Shown here piece by piece: positions 1 through 7,486 of a stretch of DNA of 64,000 nt; the first letter of the stretch is position 1, and every line of letters starts with the position of its first letter. The translations under genes and the position numbers were made by a program. The notes beneath the pieces are model-generated. The model worked only from the letters and a program-made list of their open reading frames with translations. It did no database searches and was not told the DNA's origin. The stretch covers positions 62,001 through 126,000 of the forward strand of contig JAOAHN010000058.1 in NCBI GenBank assembly GCA_026415215.1, given 5' to 3'. Source of the stretch: Candidatus Hydrogenedentota bacterium (GTDB lineage: Bacteria > Hydrogenedentota > Hydrogenedentia > Hydrogenedentales > Hydrogenedentaceae).

Positions 1-30
1 TGAAAAAACTTAGCGATAGGAGATTATGTT

Positions 31-246
31 ATGTCACAGGTCTGTAAGAATGAAGAGAGAAATAAATCTTTTTGCACTTGTAGTTATCCAGGCTGTCCTC
101 GTCATGGCTTATGTTGTGAATGTTTACAATATCATTTAAAGAAGCATCAGCTTCCAGGTTGTTGTTTTCCTACAGAAGCGGAAAGAACTTATGACCGTTC
201 TTTTCGTAATTTTGTAAAAGCTTGGAAATTAGAAGAAAAAGAATAA
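31..246 (+). CDS. Small Cys-rich protein, DUF6485-like
   Basis: A 71-residue cytosolic protein with nine cysteines and four histidines. The Cys/His-rich part (residues 5-45) contains CTC, CPRHGLCCEC and a late CCFP, followed by an acidic-basic tail with the YDRSF motif. This pattern matches from memory the small uncharacterised DUF6485 family of bacteria and archaea, which may bind zinc or an Fe-S cluster. The function is unknown. GGAG lies 8 bases before the ATG. It sits 14 bases upstream of the ribokinase-family gene on the same strand, so co-transcription is likely. The family call rests on remembered pattern only. Confidence 0.7.
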   Translation: MSQVCKNEERNKSFCTCSYPGCPRHGLCCECLQYHLKKHQLPGCCFPTEAERTYDRSFRNFVKAWKLEEKE

Positions 247-260
247 AAAGGTTGGTTTGA

Positions 261-1223
261 ATGTTTGAATGGGTCAATACTTTAAGACGGGTGCCTCCAA
301 ATGTTTTGGTGGTAGGTAGTGCAAATACTGACATAGTAGCTAAAGTACCCAGACTACCTACAGAGGGAGAATCTCTTAGAGGGAACTCTCTATCAATTGT
401 ATTTGGGGGAAAAGGTGCAAATCAAGCAGTTGCATTAGCTCGAATTGGTGCTCGTGTAGAATTCATCTCGGCTGTAGGAGGGGACTATTATGGAAGGTTA
501 ATGAAGAATAACTTTAAACGAGAAGGTATTTTGACGAGTGCGGTAAGAATGGTTAGGGGGGAGACCTCTGGAACCGCACTCATCTTTGTAGACGAAGGGG
601 GAAGAAATAGTATAGTTGTGATTCCCGGCGCCAACCATAGGTTGTTGCCAGAGGATATGGTAAGGGATGAAAATCATTTTGTAGGTAAGGACATTTATCT
701 AACTCAACTTGAACTCTTGCCTGAAACAGTGGAGGTGGGATTGGTCTTAGCTAAGAAAAATGGATTGGTCACAATTGTAGATGCAGGTCCTCCGCGGAAT
801 ATTTCGGACAAAGTATTTCCTTATATTGACTTAATCTCTCCTAATGAAACGGAGACAGAATTTTTAGTGGGTATTAAGCCTATTACAAAAAAGGATTATA
901 GGAGATGTGCAGGTTTTCTTTTGAAAAAAGGAGTTAGAGCAGTTGTGTTAAAGCTTGGTGCAAAAGGTTGTTATTACGCTGATGATACTCAAGAAGTGTA
1001 TGTGCCTGGTTTTAAGATAAAGCCAGTCGATACCACTGCTGCGGGTGATGCTTTCACTGCGGGATTAGCCTTTGCCTGGGGTAAGGCTTCTCTTGAGGAG
1101 GTTTTACTTTTTGCAAATTCTGCTGGAGCCCTTGCTTGTATGAAATTTGGAGCCCAACCTTCTATGCCATATTTAGATGAAGTTAAGTCTTTCCTAAATT
1201 CCATCAGGAAAAGTTTAGAGTAG
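261..1223 (+). CDS. rbsK: PfkB-family carbohydrate kinase, ribokinase-like
   Basis: A 320-residue cytosolic sugar kinase, probably phosphorylating ribose or a related sugar with ATP. The N-terminal beta strand LVVGSANTDIV is followed by the PfkB substrate motif GGKGANQAVALARIGA. The C-terminal signature DTTAAGDAFTAG carries the catalytic base Asp263 and the anion hole. Length is normal for RbsK (about 310). The first ATG has an AAAGG sequence upstream; a few N-terminal residues precede the first strand, so the start may be slightly further in. It is followed six bases later by a ribulose-phosphate-epimerase-family gene, which suggests a small pentose or keto-sugar phosphate pathway. Substrate is inferred; fructokinase or tagatose kinase are alternatives. 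Confidence 0.85.
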   Translation: MFEWVNTLRRVPPNVLVVGSANTDIVAKVPRLPTEGESLRGNSLSIVFGGKGANQAVALARIGARVEFISAVGGDYYGRLMKNNFKREGILTSAVRMVRGETSGTALIFVDEGGRNSIVVIPGANHRLLPEDMVRDENHFVGKDIYLTQLELLPETVEVGLVLAKKNGLVTIVDAGPPRNISDKVFPYIDLISPNETETEFLVGIKPITKKDYRRCAGFLLKKGVRAVVLKLGAKGCYYADDTQEVYVPGFKIKPVDTTAAGDAFTAGLAFAWGKASLEEVLLFANSAGALACMKFGAQPSMPYLDEVKSFLNSIRKSLE

Positions 1224-1229
1224 ATTGGT

Positions 1230-1937
1230 ATGATATCTCACATCAAAGATATTTCGAAAGTAAAGTACTCTGCTTCTGTAATGTGTTTAGATTTAGGTAA
1301 TCTGGAGCGGGAGTTTAAATCCTTGGAGTCTGTGGGCATTGACGAGTTGCACTTCGACATTATGGATGGCAGTTTTGTGCCCAATATCACACTTGGTTTT
1401 GATTTTATTAAGCTCGCGAAGCAGGTTACAAAACTTCCTTGCTGGGCTCATTTGATGATAGAAAAACCGAGTAGATACTTAAAGAGGCTCGCAGATTTGA
1501 AGTGTGACGGAATTTTTATACATTTAGAATCTTGCCTTCATTCTCACCGAATATTGAATCAAATACATGAGCTTGGGATGAAATCTGGAGTGGCGGTAAA
1601 TCCTATGACGCCCCTTATCGAATTAGAGTATCTGCTTGACTCGGTTAGCCGTGTCCTAATTATGGGAGTAGAACCGGGATATGCAGGACAGAAAATTTTG
1701 CCACAGACTTTTGAAAGGGTTCAGATACTCTCTCGAAAAATTGAACATGAGGGGGGGGCTGTAAAGATTGAAGTCGATGGAAATATTAATGTGGTTAATG
1801 GAGCTAAATTAATTCGGATGGGAGCAGATATTCTTGTACTGGGCTCCTCCAGTATATTCTTTGGATTCCCGAGAAATTACGAAGAATCTTTTCCCCAATT
1901 CAAAGAGGAACTTAAAAAGCAAGTAAATCTTGTTTAA
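1230..1937 (+). CDS. rpe: Ribulose-phosphate 3-epimerase family protein
   Basis: A 235-residue TIM-barrel epimerase interconverting ketopentose (or ketohexose) phosphates at C3. Visible family motifs are the N-terminal SASVMCLDLGNLE strand, the metal/catalytic segment HFDIMDGSFVPN, HLMIEKPSRY, the MGVEPGYAGQ phosphate-loop region and the last-barrel EVDGNIN and LGSSSIF. The catalytic Asp pair (one in FDIMDG, one in VDGN) is present. SVMCLD replaces the more usual SILSAD of Rpe and GVEPGYAGQ replaces VNPGFGGQ, so allulose-6-phosphate 3-epimerase is as likely as Rpe. It is paired with the preceding kinase. Its 3' end overlaps the convergent deacetylase gene by four bases. Confidence 0.8.
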   Translation: MISHIKDISKVKYSASVMCLDLGNLEREFKSLESVGIDELHFDIMDGSFVPNITLGFDFIKLAKQVTKLPCWAHLMIEKPSRYLKRLADLKCDGIFIHLESCLHSHRILNQIHELGMKSGVAVNPMTPLIELEYLLDSVSRVLIMGVEPGYAGQKILPQTFERVQILSRKIEHEGGAVKIEVDGNINVVNGAKLIRMGADILVLGSSSIFFGFPRNYEESFPQFKEELKKQVNLV

Positions 1938-2908
1938 TGATTTCCTTCTACCCTTTTTCTTCTCTCCATTAATTCTCGCCAGTTGGTAAGGATAAAGTTG
2001 TTATCGTTAAGGAATTGCTTAAATTCTGAATTTATTGCTATTAAATAGTCGCCTTTTCTGGTGGCTGCAGATTGAGTGAAGTGTGGAAATTCTTCGGTTG
2101 GAATTGCGCAGTGAAGGATTACCTCGGTTATACCTGGTTGCATCTCAATTAGAGTTTTTCTCATTAGTTCAAATTTATCCTCTGTTTTCCAGTCATAGGT
2201 GAATGTTATAACATCATCCACTAATGGTAGTCCTCCTTCCCATATCTTTTCGGCATATTTTTTTACCATTTCCTTGGGGAGGGGTAATTCGCTGGATAAA
2301 TATTGCATATGTCCTCCTGGAAATAAGACAGGAATCTTTCTCTCTATACCTAAGTTTATATATTTTTCAATGAAATCAGGATGAGCGAATAGTGTCCCCA
2401 TGTGACTATCTAAGTGAGTAGGAATCAGCCCCATTTTTTCTGCTAAGGCAAGTTGAGCTCTAATTTCTCTATCCACTTCCTCTGGCTTGGCACTTGTTAT
2501 TACATCTACTACATTTCCCCACATATATCCACTTTTGTCTACCAATCCAGGTACTTGTTGAAAACCAGATACGGGTCCCCATCTGTAGTTTTGCCATTCT
2601 GATGTAAGTGTTAGATGTAGACCAACATCCCAATGGGAATTTTTCTTCCACTCTTTTACAAATTCATCCACCCAGGCGCAGGGCATCATTATACTACAAG
2701 AAGTGGCTATACCTTTAGTAAGAGCCTCTATAGTTGCTTTATTCGCTCCGTGACATAATCCTACATCATCAATATGAAAAATTAGTACTCTACTTCCTTT
2801 TTTCCAACCCAGTTTTTCAGCATAGGTCATTTCTTCCGCATTACTTTCTTCGGTTTTATTAAAAATCATAAGAAGTATTAATGGCAAAAGGTATAAATTT
2901 CTTTTCAT
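1934..2908 (-). CDS. Secreted ChbG/YdjC-like polysaccharide deacetylase
   Basis: A 324-residue metal-dependent carbohydrate deacetylase-fold protein of the ChbG/HpnK (YdjC) family. The metal-binding motifs HIDDVG, GLHLTLTSEW and THLDSHMG are visible in order. The start is placed at the ATG preceded by GGAAAGGA, giving MKRNLYLLPLILLM at the N-terminus, a short basic stretch then a hydrophobic segment, which reads as a Sec signal peptide ending near SNAEE. An upstream in-frame ATG would add 10 residues. Most ChbG-type enzymes act in the cytosol on chitooligosaccharide or hopanoid substrates, so export is unusual and implies action on extracellular or periplasmic glycan. It is monocistronic and convergent with the epimerase gene. 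Confidence 0.8.
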   Translation of the reverse strand: MKRNLYLLPLILLMIFNKTEESNAEEMTYAEKLGWKKGSRVLIFHIDDVGLCHGANKATIEALTKGIATSCSIMMPCAWVDEFVKEWKKNSHWDVGLHLTLTSEWQNYRWGPVSGFQQVPGLVDKSGYMWGNVVDVITSAKPEEVDREIRAQLALAEKMGLIPTHLDSHMGTLFAHPDFIEKYINLGIERKIPVLFPGGHMQYLSSELPLPKEMVKKYAEKIWEGGLPLVDDVITFTYDWKTEDKFELMRKTLIEMQPGITEVILHCAIPTEEFPHFTQSAATRKGDYLIAINSEFKQFLNDNNFILTNWRELMERRKRVEGNH

Positions 2909-3043
2909 AAAAAATATCCTTTCCATATTGAAAAACACCTGACAAAAATATAAAAATATTAGTTATATGCAAAAATATAATTTATAAATGAGACCCGAAT
3001 GAGATTATATATGTTTCGTAATGTTAATTACAGGGTATGTTAG

Positions 3044-3805
3044 ATGAGAAAATCTCTACAAGATTATAATGTATCACCATCTCATAGAATAGATGCTGAC
3101 GCTGTTTGTGTACAATGTGGAACTGTGAATCCTGAGGGGACTCTGATATGTAAAAGCTGTGGGAATAACCTTCGCGACCAGAAAAGAATTAGAATGCAGG
3201 CAGAGGAAGAACTGAAAATAGGAGAAGAATTGCCCAGTCCCCGTAATATTATGCTCGGAGTGATAACTGTGGTGGGTGCAATTATTGTAGTTATTGCGGG
3301 GTTTAATGCGGACCGTATTATGTTGTGGCTTGTAGGAGCTTCAGAAGTAGTATATTCTTCTGAAGGAATGTGGACGGGGAGTTTAGGAAGACAATTAAAT
3401 TCACTTACACAAGATTTGAAAAATCAAATGATTGCGAGTAGTAGAATCTACTCTGCTATAAAAAATCCTATAAATTCCAATGAAATTGAAGGCCTTTATG
3501 TGGTAGCTGTGAGCGATGCAGACAATAACTTTGTCCCCGTGGGTAAGGCGATATTAAAATCATATACTGATAATGAGTATTTATTCTCAGCCCTTCTCGA
3601 TAACGGTGCTCAAATTAGGGGAGTTGCTCGGAAACAAGAACATAGATTAATTGCTTCTTGGGATAGGGCAAGCTGTGAGTGGGGAGATGTTAGAGGTGCA
3701 GTTTCTGGGATTGTTACTAAGAGGGAAGATGGAAGGTATGAAGGCTATGGAGGATATGAAAAAGGTAATGCGAACTTTGAGTTTTATGCCTTCAAACTAC
3801 CATAA
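3044..3805 (+). CDS. Zinc-ribbon, single-pass membrane protein of unknown function
   Basis: A 253-residue protein I do not recognise as a whole. Residues 22-43 form a four-cysteine zinc ribbon (CVQCGT...CKSCGNN), followed by a charged linker, one transmembrane helix near residues 69-90 (IMLGVITVVGAIIVVIAGF), then about 160 residues predicted outside the cytoplasm. That part includes GMWTGSLGR, GLYVVAVSDADNNFVPVGKA and Trp/Gly-rich stretches near the end, suggesting a beta-rich domain. The layout, cytosolic zinc ribbon plus extracytoplasmic sensor-like domain, is common among bacterial zinc_ribbon_2 membrane proteins. It stands alone upstream of ftsY, 82 bases away. No clear Shine-Dalgarno sequence is seen. 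Confidence 0.6.
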   Translation: MRKSLQDYNVSPSHRIDADAVCVQCGTVNPEGTLICKSCGNNLRDQKRIRMQAEEELKIGEELPSPRNIMLGVITVVGAIIVVIAGFNADRIMLWLVGASEVVYSSEGMWTGSLGRQLNSLTQDLKNQMIASSRIYSAIKNPINSNEIEGLYVVAVSDADNNFVPVGKAILKSYTDNEYLFSALLDNGAQIRGVARKQEHRLIASWDRASCEWGDVRGAVSGIVTKREDGRYEGYGGYEKGNANFEFYAFKLP

Positions 3806-3887
3806 TTCTTATCTCTCCTAAAAATATGGAGTTTGAATTTTTTCTCTTTACTTCTCCATTTGGAATGTAAGCAAGAAGGATAAGATT

Positions 3888-4817
3888 ATGTTCAAAATGA
3901 CTTTTTTTTCAAATTTAAAGCAGAGATTGGTAAAAACGAGAAATGCTCTGGCTGAAGGAATTAAAAGTATTTTTTCTCTGTATCCTAAGATAAGTGAAGA
4001 TGTTTACAATTCATTAGAGGAGATTCTTATAGAGGCTGATATAGGTGTGAACACTACTATGTTCTTAATAAGTAGACTGAAAGAAGAAGTAAGAAAGGAA
4101 GGCATTACAGAGGCAGAAAAATTGCTTCCTATACTGAAGAGAATTATGTATGAGATTTTAACTTCTAAGGATTCTACGGTGGCTTGGGAGGTGCCTAATC
4201 CTCCTCAGGTGAGTCTTATAGTAGGAGTAAATGGAACTGGTAAGACTACTACCGCAGGGAAAATATCGGCACTATTAGTGAGAGAAGGGAAAAAAGTAAT
4301 TTTAGGGGCGGCGGATACATTTAGGGCAGCGGCGATTGAGCAACTTGAGATATGGAGCGAGAGAAGTGGTGCTGAATTAATAAAACATAAGGAAGGTTCA
4401 GACCCGGCGGCAGTTGCTTATGATGCTGTAGATGCTGGTATCGCAAGGAAGGCAGATAATGTGATAATAGATACCGCAGGCAGATTACATACAAAGATAA
4501 ATTTAATGGAGGAGCTTAAAAAAGTTTATAGGGTCATAAAAAAAAGATTACCTGAAGCGCCCCATGAAACACTTTTAGTTTTGGATGCTACTACTGGTCA
4601 AAATGCTCTTCAGCAAGCAAAGATATTTACAGATGCCCTAAATGTTACAGGAATTGTCTTGACTAAGTTAGACGGCACTGCTAAGGGGGGAATTGTCTTA
4701 GCGATACAAAAAGAGTTTGGAATTCCTATAAAACTGATAGGAGTCGGTGAAGGTATAGAAGATTTACAACCTTTCAATGCCCAATCATTTATAGATGCAA
4801 TTTTCTCAGAGAGCTGA
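3888..4817 (+). CDS. ftsY: Signal recognition particle receptor FtsY
   Basis: A 309-residue SRP GTPase that docks ribosome-SRP complexes at the membrane for co-translational insertion. The N-domain helical bundle occupies about residues 1-95. The G domain follows with P-loop GVNGTGKTTTAGKI, the SRP-specific insertion DTFRAAAIEQLE, DTAGRLHTK (G3) and TKLDGTAKGG (G4), then GVGEGIEDLQPF at the end. There is no long acidic A domain, so this is the short form. AAGGA lies 8-9 bases before the ATG; a second ATG three codons later is also possible. The glycosylase-family gene begins one base after its stop codon, indicating translational coupling. Confidence 0.96.
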   Translation: MFKMTFFSNLKQRLVKTRNALAEGIKSIFSLYPKISEDVYNSLEEILIEADIGVNTTMFLISRLKEEVRKEGITEAEKLLPILKRIMYEILTSKDSTVAWEVPNPPQVSLIVGVNGTGKTTTAGKISALLVREGKKVILGAADTFRAAAIEQLEIWSERSGAELIKHKEGSDPAAVAYDAVDAGIARKADNVIIDTAGRLHTKINLMEELKKVYRVIKKRLPEAPHETLLVLDATTGQNALQQAKIFTDALNVTGIVLTKLDGTAKGGIVLAIQKEFGIPIKLIGVGEGIEDLQPFNAQSFIDAIFSES

Positions 4818-4818
4818 T

Positions 4819-5436
4819 ATGAATGAGTTTCCAAAATCTTTTCTTAAATTAGTGGAGGCGATAAGAAATTGTGAGTATTGTAGAGGTACTTTGCCATTAG
4901 GTCCTAATCCCGTTCTAAGAGTAGGCGTTGAAAAAGCCCCTATTTTGATAGTGGGCCAAGCTCCTGGATTGAGAGTTCATCAAACGAAATTACCTTGGAA
5001 CGACCCAAGTGGAGACAAACTCCGCCAGTGGCTTGGTGTGTCGAGAGAACAGTTTTATGATACAAGGTATTTCACAATAATTCCAGCAGGTTTTTGCTAC
5101 CCGGGCAGAAATGAGCGAGGTGGAGACTTACCGCCAAGACAAGAATGCCGGAAATTATGGTGGGATAAAATACTTGAATATACTATTGATTTTAAGCTGA
5201 TATTGCTAATGGGAGAATACGCTCAAAAGATATTTTTAGGGGAAAGGATTAAGTCATCCCTGAGAGATACAGTGTTTTCGTGGAGAGAGTATTACCCTCC
5301 TTATCTTCCATGCCCTCATCCGTCTTTTCGAAATAACCTCTGGTTAAAGAGAAATCCGTGGTTTCTGGAAGAGGTAGTGCCTTTTGTAAGAACGGTAACT
5401 CATAGGTTAATTAATGAAGTTGAAGCTAAGAAATAA
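4819..5436 (+). CDS. Uracil-DNA glycosylase superfamily protein
   Basis: A 205-residue protein of the UDG superfamily, likely involved in recognition or removal of damaged bases. Motif 1 is ILIVGQAPGLRVHQTKLPW, then DPSGDKLRQWLGVS, FCYPGRNERGGDLPPR, LLMGEYAQ (central strand) and the C-terminal PCPHPSFRNNLWLKRNPWF, where HPS is the DNA-intercalation loop. The C-terminal NNLWLKRNPW pattern matches a widespread uncharacterised COG1573-like subgroup of about 200 residues rather than classical family 4 UDG. Cysteines at NCEYC and further on could support an Fe-S cluster, but the spacing does not match family 4 clearly. The start at the ATG just after the ftsY stop is preferred over an upstream in-frame ATG inside ftsY. 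Confidence 0.75.
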   Translation: MNEFPKSFLKLVEAIRNCEYCRGTLPLGPNPVLRVGVEKAPILIVGQAPGLRVHQTKLPWNDPSGDKLRQWLGVSREQFYDTRYFTIIPAGFCYPGRNERGGDLPPRQECRKLWWDKILEYTIDFKLILLMGEYAQKIFLGERIKSSLRDTVFSWREYYPPYLPCPHPSFRNNLWLKRNPWFLEEVVPFVRTVTHRLINEVEAKK

Positions 5437-5477
5437 TTTGTGTTAGTGAGAATTATTGTTCCTATACTAATTTGAAT

Positions 5478-5506
5478 TTGACATGAAAATAGGAAATTGG
5501 TATATT
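5478..5506 (+). promoter_or_regulatory. Sigma-70-type promoter of the lipoprotein gene
   Basis: TTGACA at 5478-5483 and TATATT at 5501-5506 are separated by exactly 17 bases. This is the best promoter match in the window. It reads into the lipoprotein gene, with a leader of about 65 bases ending in AAAGGAGGT just before its ATG. Confidence 0.8.
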
Positions 5507-5578
5507 AGTATTTACTTAGAGAGGGTAACACCCAATCCTACTAAGTCTCAGTAAATTCTATTGTGAAAGGAGGTAAAT

Positions 5579-6001
5579 ATGAAAAGAGTAAAATTTTTAG
5601 TATCTGTGTTGATTTTAGTCTCTCTGATTGCTTTAGGGTGTCAGACTGGTAAGAAAATTACACCGGAAGAGGCTATTAGTTCTCAAGTAAACAAGTTTGT
5701 ACAATCGCTCAAGGCAAAGGATATTGAAACTGCAATGACAGTATTCTCTGAGAAGTTTGAGCATTATGAATGGGGAGATAAGGCGGGAGCAAAAGAATTC
5801 CTTCAGCAGGCGGCAGATGTTGGTTACCTCGATGGAATTGAAATTGACTTGAGTAAGATGCAGATAAAGGTAGAGGGTTCTACTGGAACTGCGTATCCTA
5901 TTGAAGTATCGGGGAATTTTGGCTCAACCACTGTTGAATTAGTGTTCACTAATGAGAATGGGAATTGGTTAGTTACTGGTGTTGATGCTAGTAATCTATA
6001 A
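5579..6001 (+). CDS. Lipoprotein with NTF2/SnoaL-like domain
   Basis: A 140-residue exported lipoprotein. The N-terminus MKRVKFLVSVLILVSLIALGC is a type II signal peptide with lipobox LALGC-type cysteine at residue 21. The mature part contains EAISSQVNKFVQSLKAKDIETAMTVFSEKFEHYEWGDKAGAKEFL, typical of the helix-turn start of NTF2-like (DUF4440/SnoaL) cone-shaped domains, and ends with the beta strands VELVFTNENGNWLVTGV. The ligand is unknown. It has its own strong promoter, a consensus AAAGGAGGT ribosome-binding site and a strong terminator, so it is a highly expressed single-gene unit. The fold assignment is by pattern. Confidence 0.75.
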   Translation: MKRVKFLVSVLILVSLIALGCQTGKKITPEEAISSQVNKFVQSLKAKDIETAMTVFSEKFEHYEWGDKAGAKEFLQQAADVGYLDGIEIDLSKMQIKVEGSTGTAYPIEVSGNFGSTTVELVFTNENGNWLVTGVDASNL

Positions 6002-6054
6002 TTCGGGTTAACTTGCTTAATTTCTTAAAATTAAGTTAGTATTTTAAAGAAAAG

Positions 6055-6084
6055 CTACGGCGAAGCGCCGTAGTTTTTCTTTTT
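6055..6084 (+). terminator. Rho-independent terminator
   Basis: CTACGGCG (6055-6062), loop AAG, CGCCGTAG (6066-6073), then TTTTTCTTTTT. A perfect 8-bp stem with a three-base loop and a U-tract, 53 bases after the lipoprotein stop codon. Confidence 0.95.
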
Positions 6085-6112
6085 ATAAGATATAAATATA
6101 AGATGAGGTCCT

Positions 6113-7486
6113 ATGGAAAAGGTCATAAGTTACTTGGAAAATAATTGGAATATTTTTTTAGAAAGGTTAAAGGAATTTCTTTCAATCCCGTCCATTTCAA
6201 CTCTTCCTGAATTCAAGGAAGAAGTTCGTAAAACAGCTTTGTGGTTAGGGGATATATTTAAGAGGTTAGAATTTTCGAGAGTTGAGTTTGTCGAAACAAG
6301 GGGATACCCAATTTTATTTGCGGAGTATTCACCGCCTAATCCTGAGTTAACCATTTTGATTTATGGCCATTATGATGTTCAGCCTGTAGACCCTGAATCT
6401 GAGTGGATTTCAAAACCATTTGAGCCAGAAATAAGAGGGGATTGTATATACGCTCGTGGCGCCTCGGATATGAAGAGCCAGATCCTTGCCCAGATTTTTG
6501 TTACAGAGGCATGGCTTGCTAATGAATCATTGCCAATAAGATTAAAATATATAATTGAGGGGGAAGAAGAAGTGGGTTCGCCGAACATTAGGGATTTTCT
6601 GGAGAATAATAAGGATTTGTTATTTGCTGATTTCGCTTTGAATTGCGATGCGGGTATCCATTCCCCTGATATTCCCTCTATTACATATGGACTCAGAGGA
6701 CTTGCATATTTTGAGTTAGAGCTAAAAGGGCCCAAAAAAGATTTGCATAGTGGTCTCTATGGGGGGACAATTCGCAACCCTATTCATGTCCTTTGTGAGC
6801 TTATAGCTAAGATGCATGATGATAAGGGTAAAGTGACTCTCCCAGGTTTTTATGACAAGGTAACTTCACTAACTTCCGAAGAGAAAGAACTTCTTGCACA
6901 GGTTCCTTTCTCGGAAGATGAATGGAAAAATATCACAGGAGTAACGGAACTATATGGTGAGGAGGGTTTTAACACTCTTGAACGGGTTGGGATTAGACCA
7001 ACACTCGATGTAAATGGGATTGTAGGGGGGTTTACCGGCAAAGGAGCTAAAACCGTTTTGCCATCCGAAGCGAGGGCAAAAATTTCGATGAGACTCGTTC
7101 CGAATCAAGACCCCTCGGATGTAGAGGTTTCATTTAGAAATTTTCTGGAATCAAATTGTCCAAAAGAGATTTCTTGGAGGTTGGCACTCCATTCAAGTGC
7201 TCCTCCAGCTGTAATGAATCTTCATTCTGTATACATGAAATCAGCTGAGAAAGCCTTAGAAAGGGAATTTGGTAGAAAGCCAGTATTTAAGAGAGAAGGG
7301 GGAAGCGTACCAGTAGTGGCGTGGATAAAAGAAATTCTCAAGATGGATACAGTAATGTTAGGTTTTTCTCTTCCGGATGATGGTATTCACGGTCCTAATG
7401 AGCATCAGAATCTAAGCGTATTGAAACGAGGCACCAAGGTATATGCTTATTTCTATCAGGAATTGCTAAAGAATTTGGGCAAATGA
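6113..7486 (+). CDS. M20-family metallo-dipeptidase/carboxypeptidase
   Basis: A 457-residue cytosolic zinc peptidase that probably hydrolyses dipeptides. Visible in order: LIYGHYDVQPVDP (metal His and catalytic Asp), YARGASDMKSQI (bridging Asp), EGEEEVGS (catalytic base Glu plus metal Glu), NCDAG (metal Asp), the dimerisation/lid domain (about residues 190-350) with DLHSGLYGG, and the C-terminal GPNEHQ metal His. Length and motifs match the PepV/CPDG2-like dipeptidase branch often annotated as dipeptidase. GAGG lies four bases before the ATG. It overlaps nagA by four bases, so the two are translated together, which fits peptide and amino-sugar scavenging such as cell-wall recycling. Confidence 0.9.
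   Translation: MEKVISYLENNWNIFLERLKEFLSIPSISTLPEFKEEVRKTALWLGDIFKRLEFSRVEFVETRGYPILFAEYSPPNPELTILIYGHYDVQPVDPESEWISKPFEPEIRGDCIYARGASDMKSQILAQIFVTEAWLANESLPIRLKYIIEGEEEVGSPNIRDFLENNKDLLFADFALNCDAGIHSPDIPSITYGLRGLAYFELELKGPKKDLHSGLYGGTIRNPIHVLCELIAKMHDDKGKVTLPGFYDKVTSLTSEEKELLAQVPFSEDEWKNITGVTELYGEEGFNTLERVGIRPTLDVNGIVGGFTGKGAKTVLPSEARAKISMRLVPNQDPSDVEVSFRNFLESNCPKEISWRLALHSSAPPAVMNLHSVYMKSAEKALEREFGRKPVFKREGGSVPVVAWIKEILKMDTVMLGFSLPDDGIHGPNEHQNLSVLKRGTKVYAYFYQELLKNLGK

Noticed and set aside
1-30. TGA at the first bases as end of an upstream gene
   Set aside because: Only the last codon could be present; no coding sequence is visible to support it.
3806-3860. Weak CTCC...GGAG hairpin after the zinc-ribbon gene as a terminator
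   Set aside because: Stem of four or five pairs with a nine-base loop; not convincing despite a T-rich tail.
6379-6735. Minus-strand frame of 118 codons inside the M20 peptidase gene
   Set aside because: Shadow of a gene with complete active-site motifs; no ribosome-binding site or recognisable sequence.
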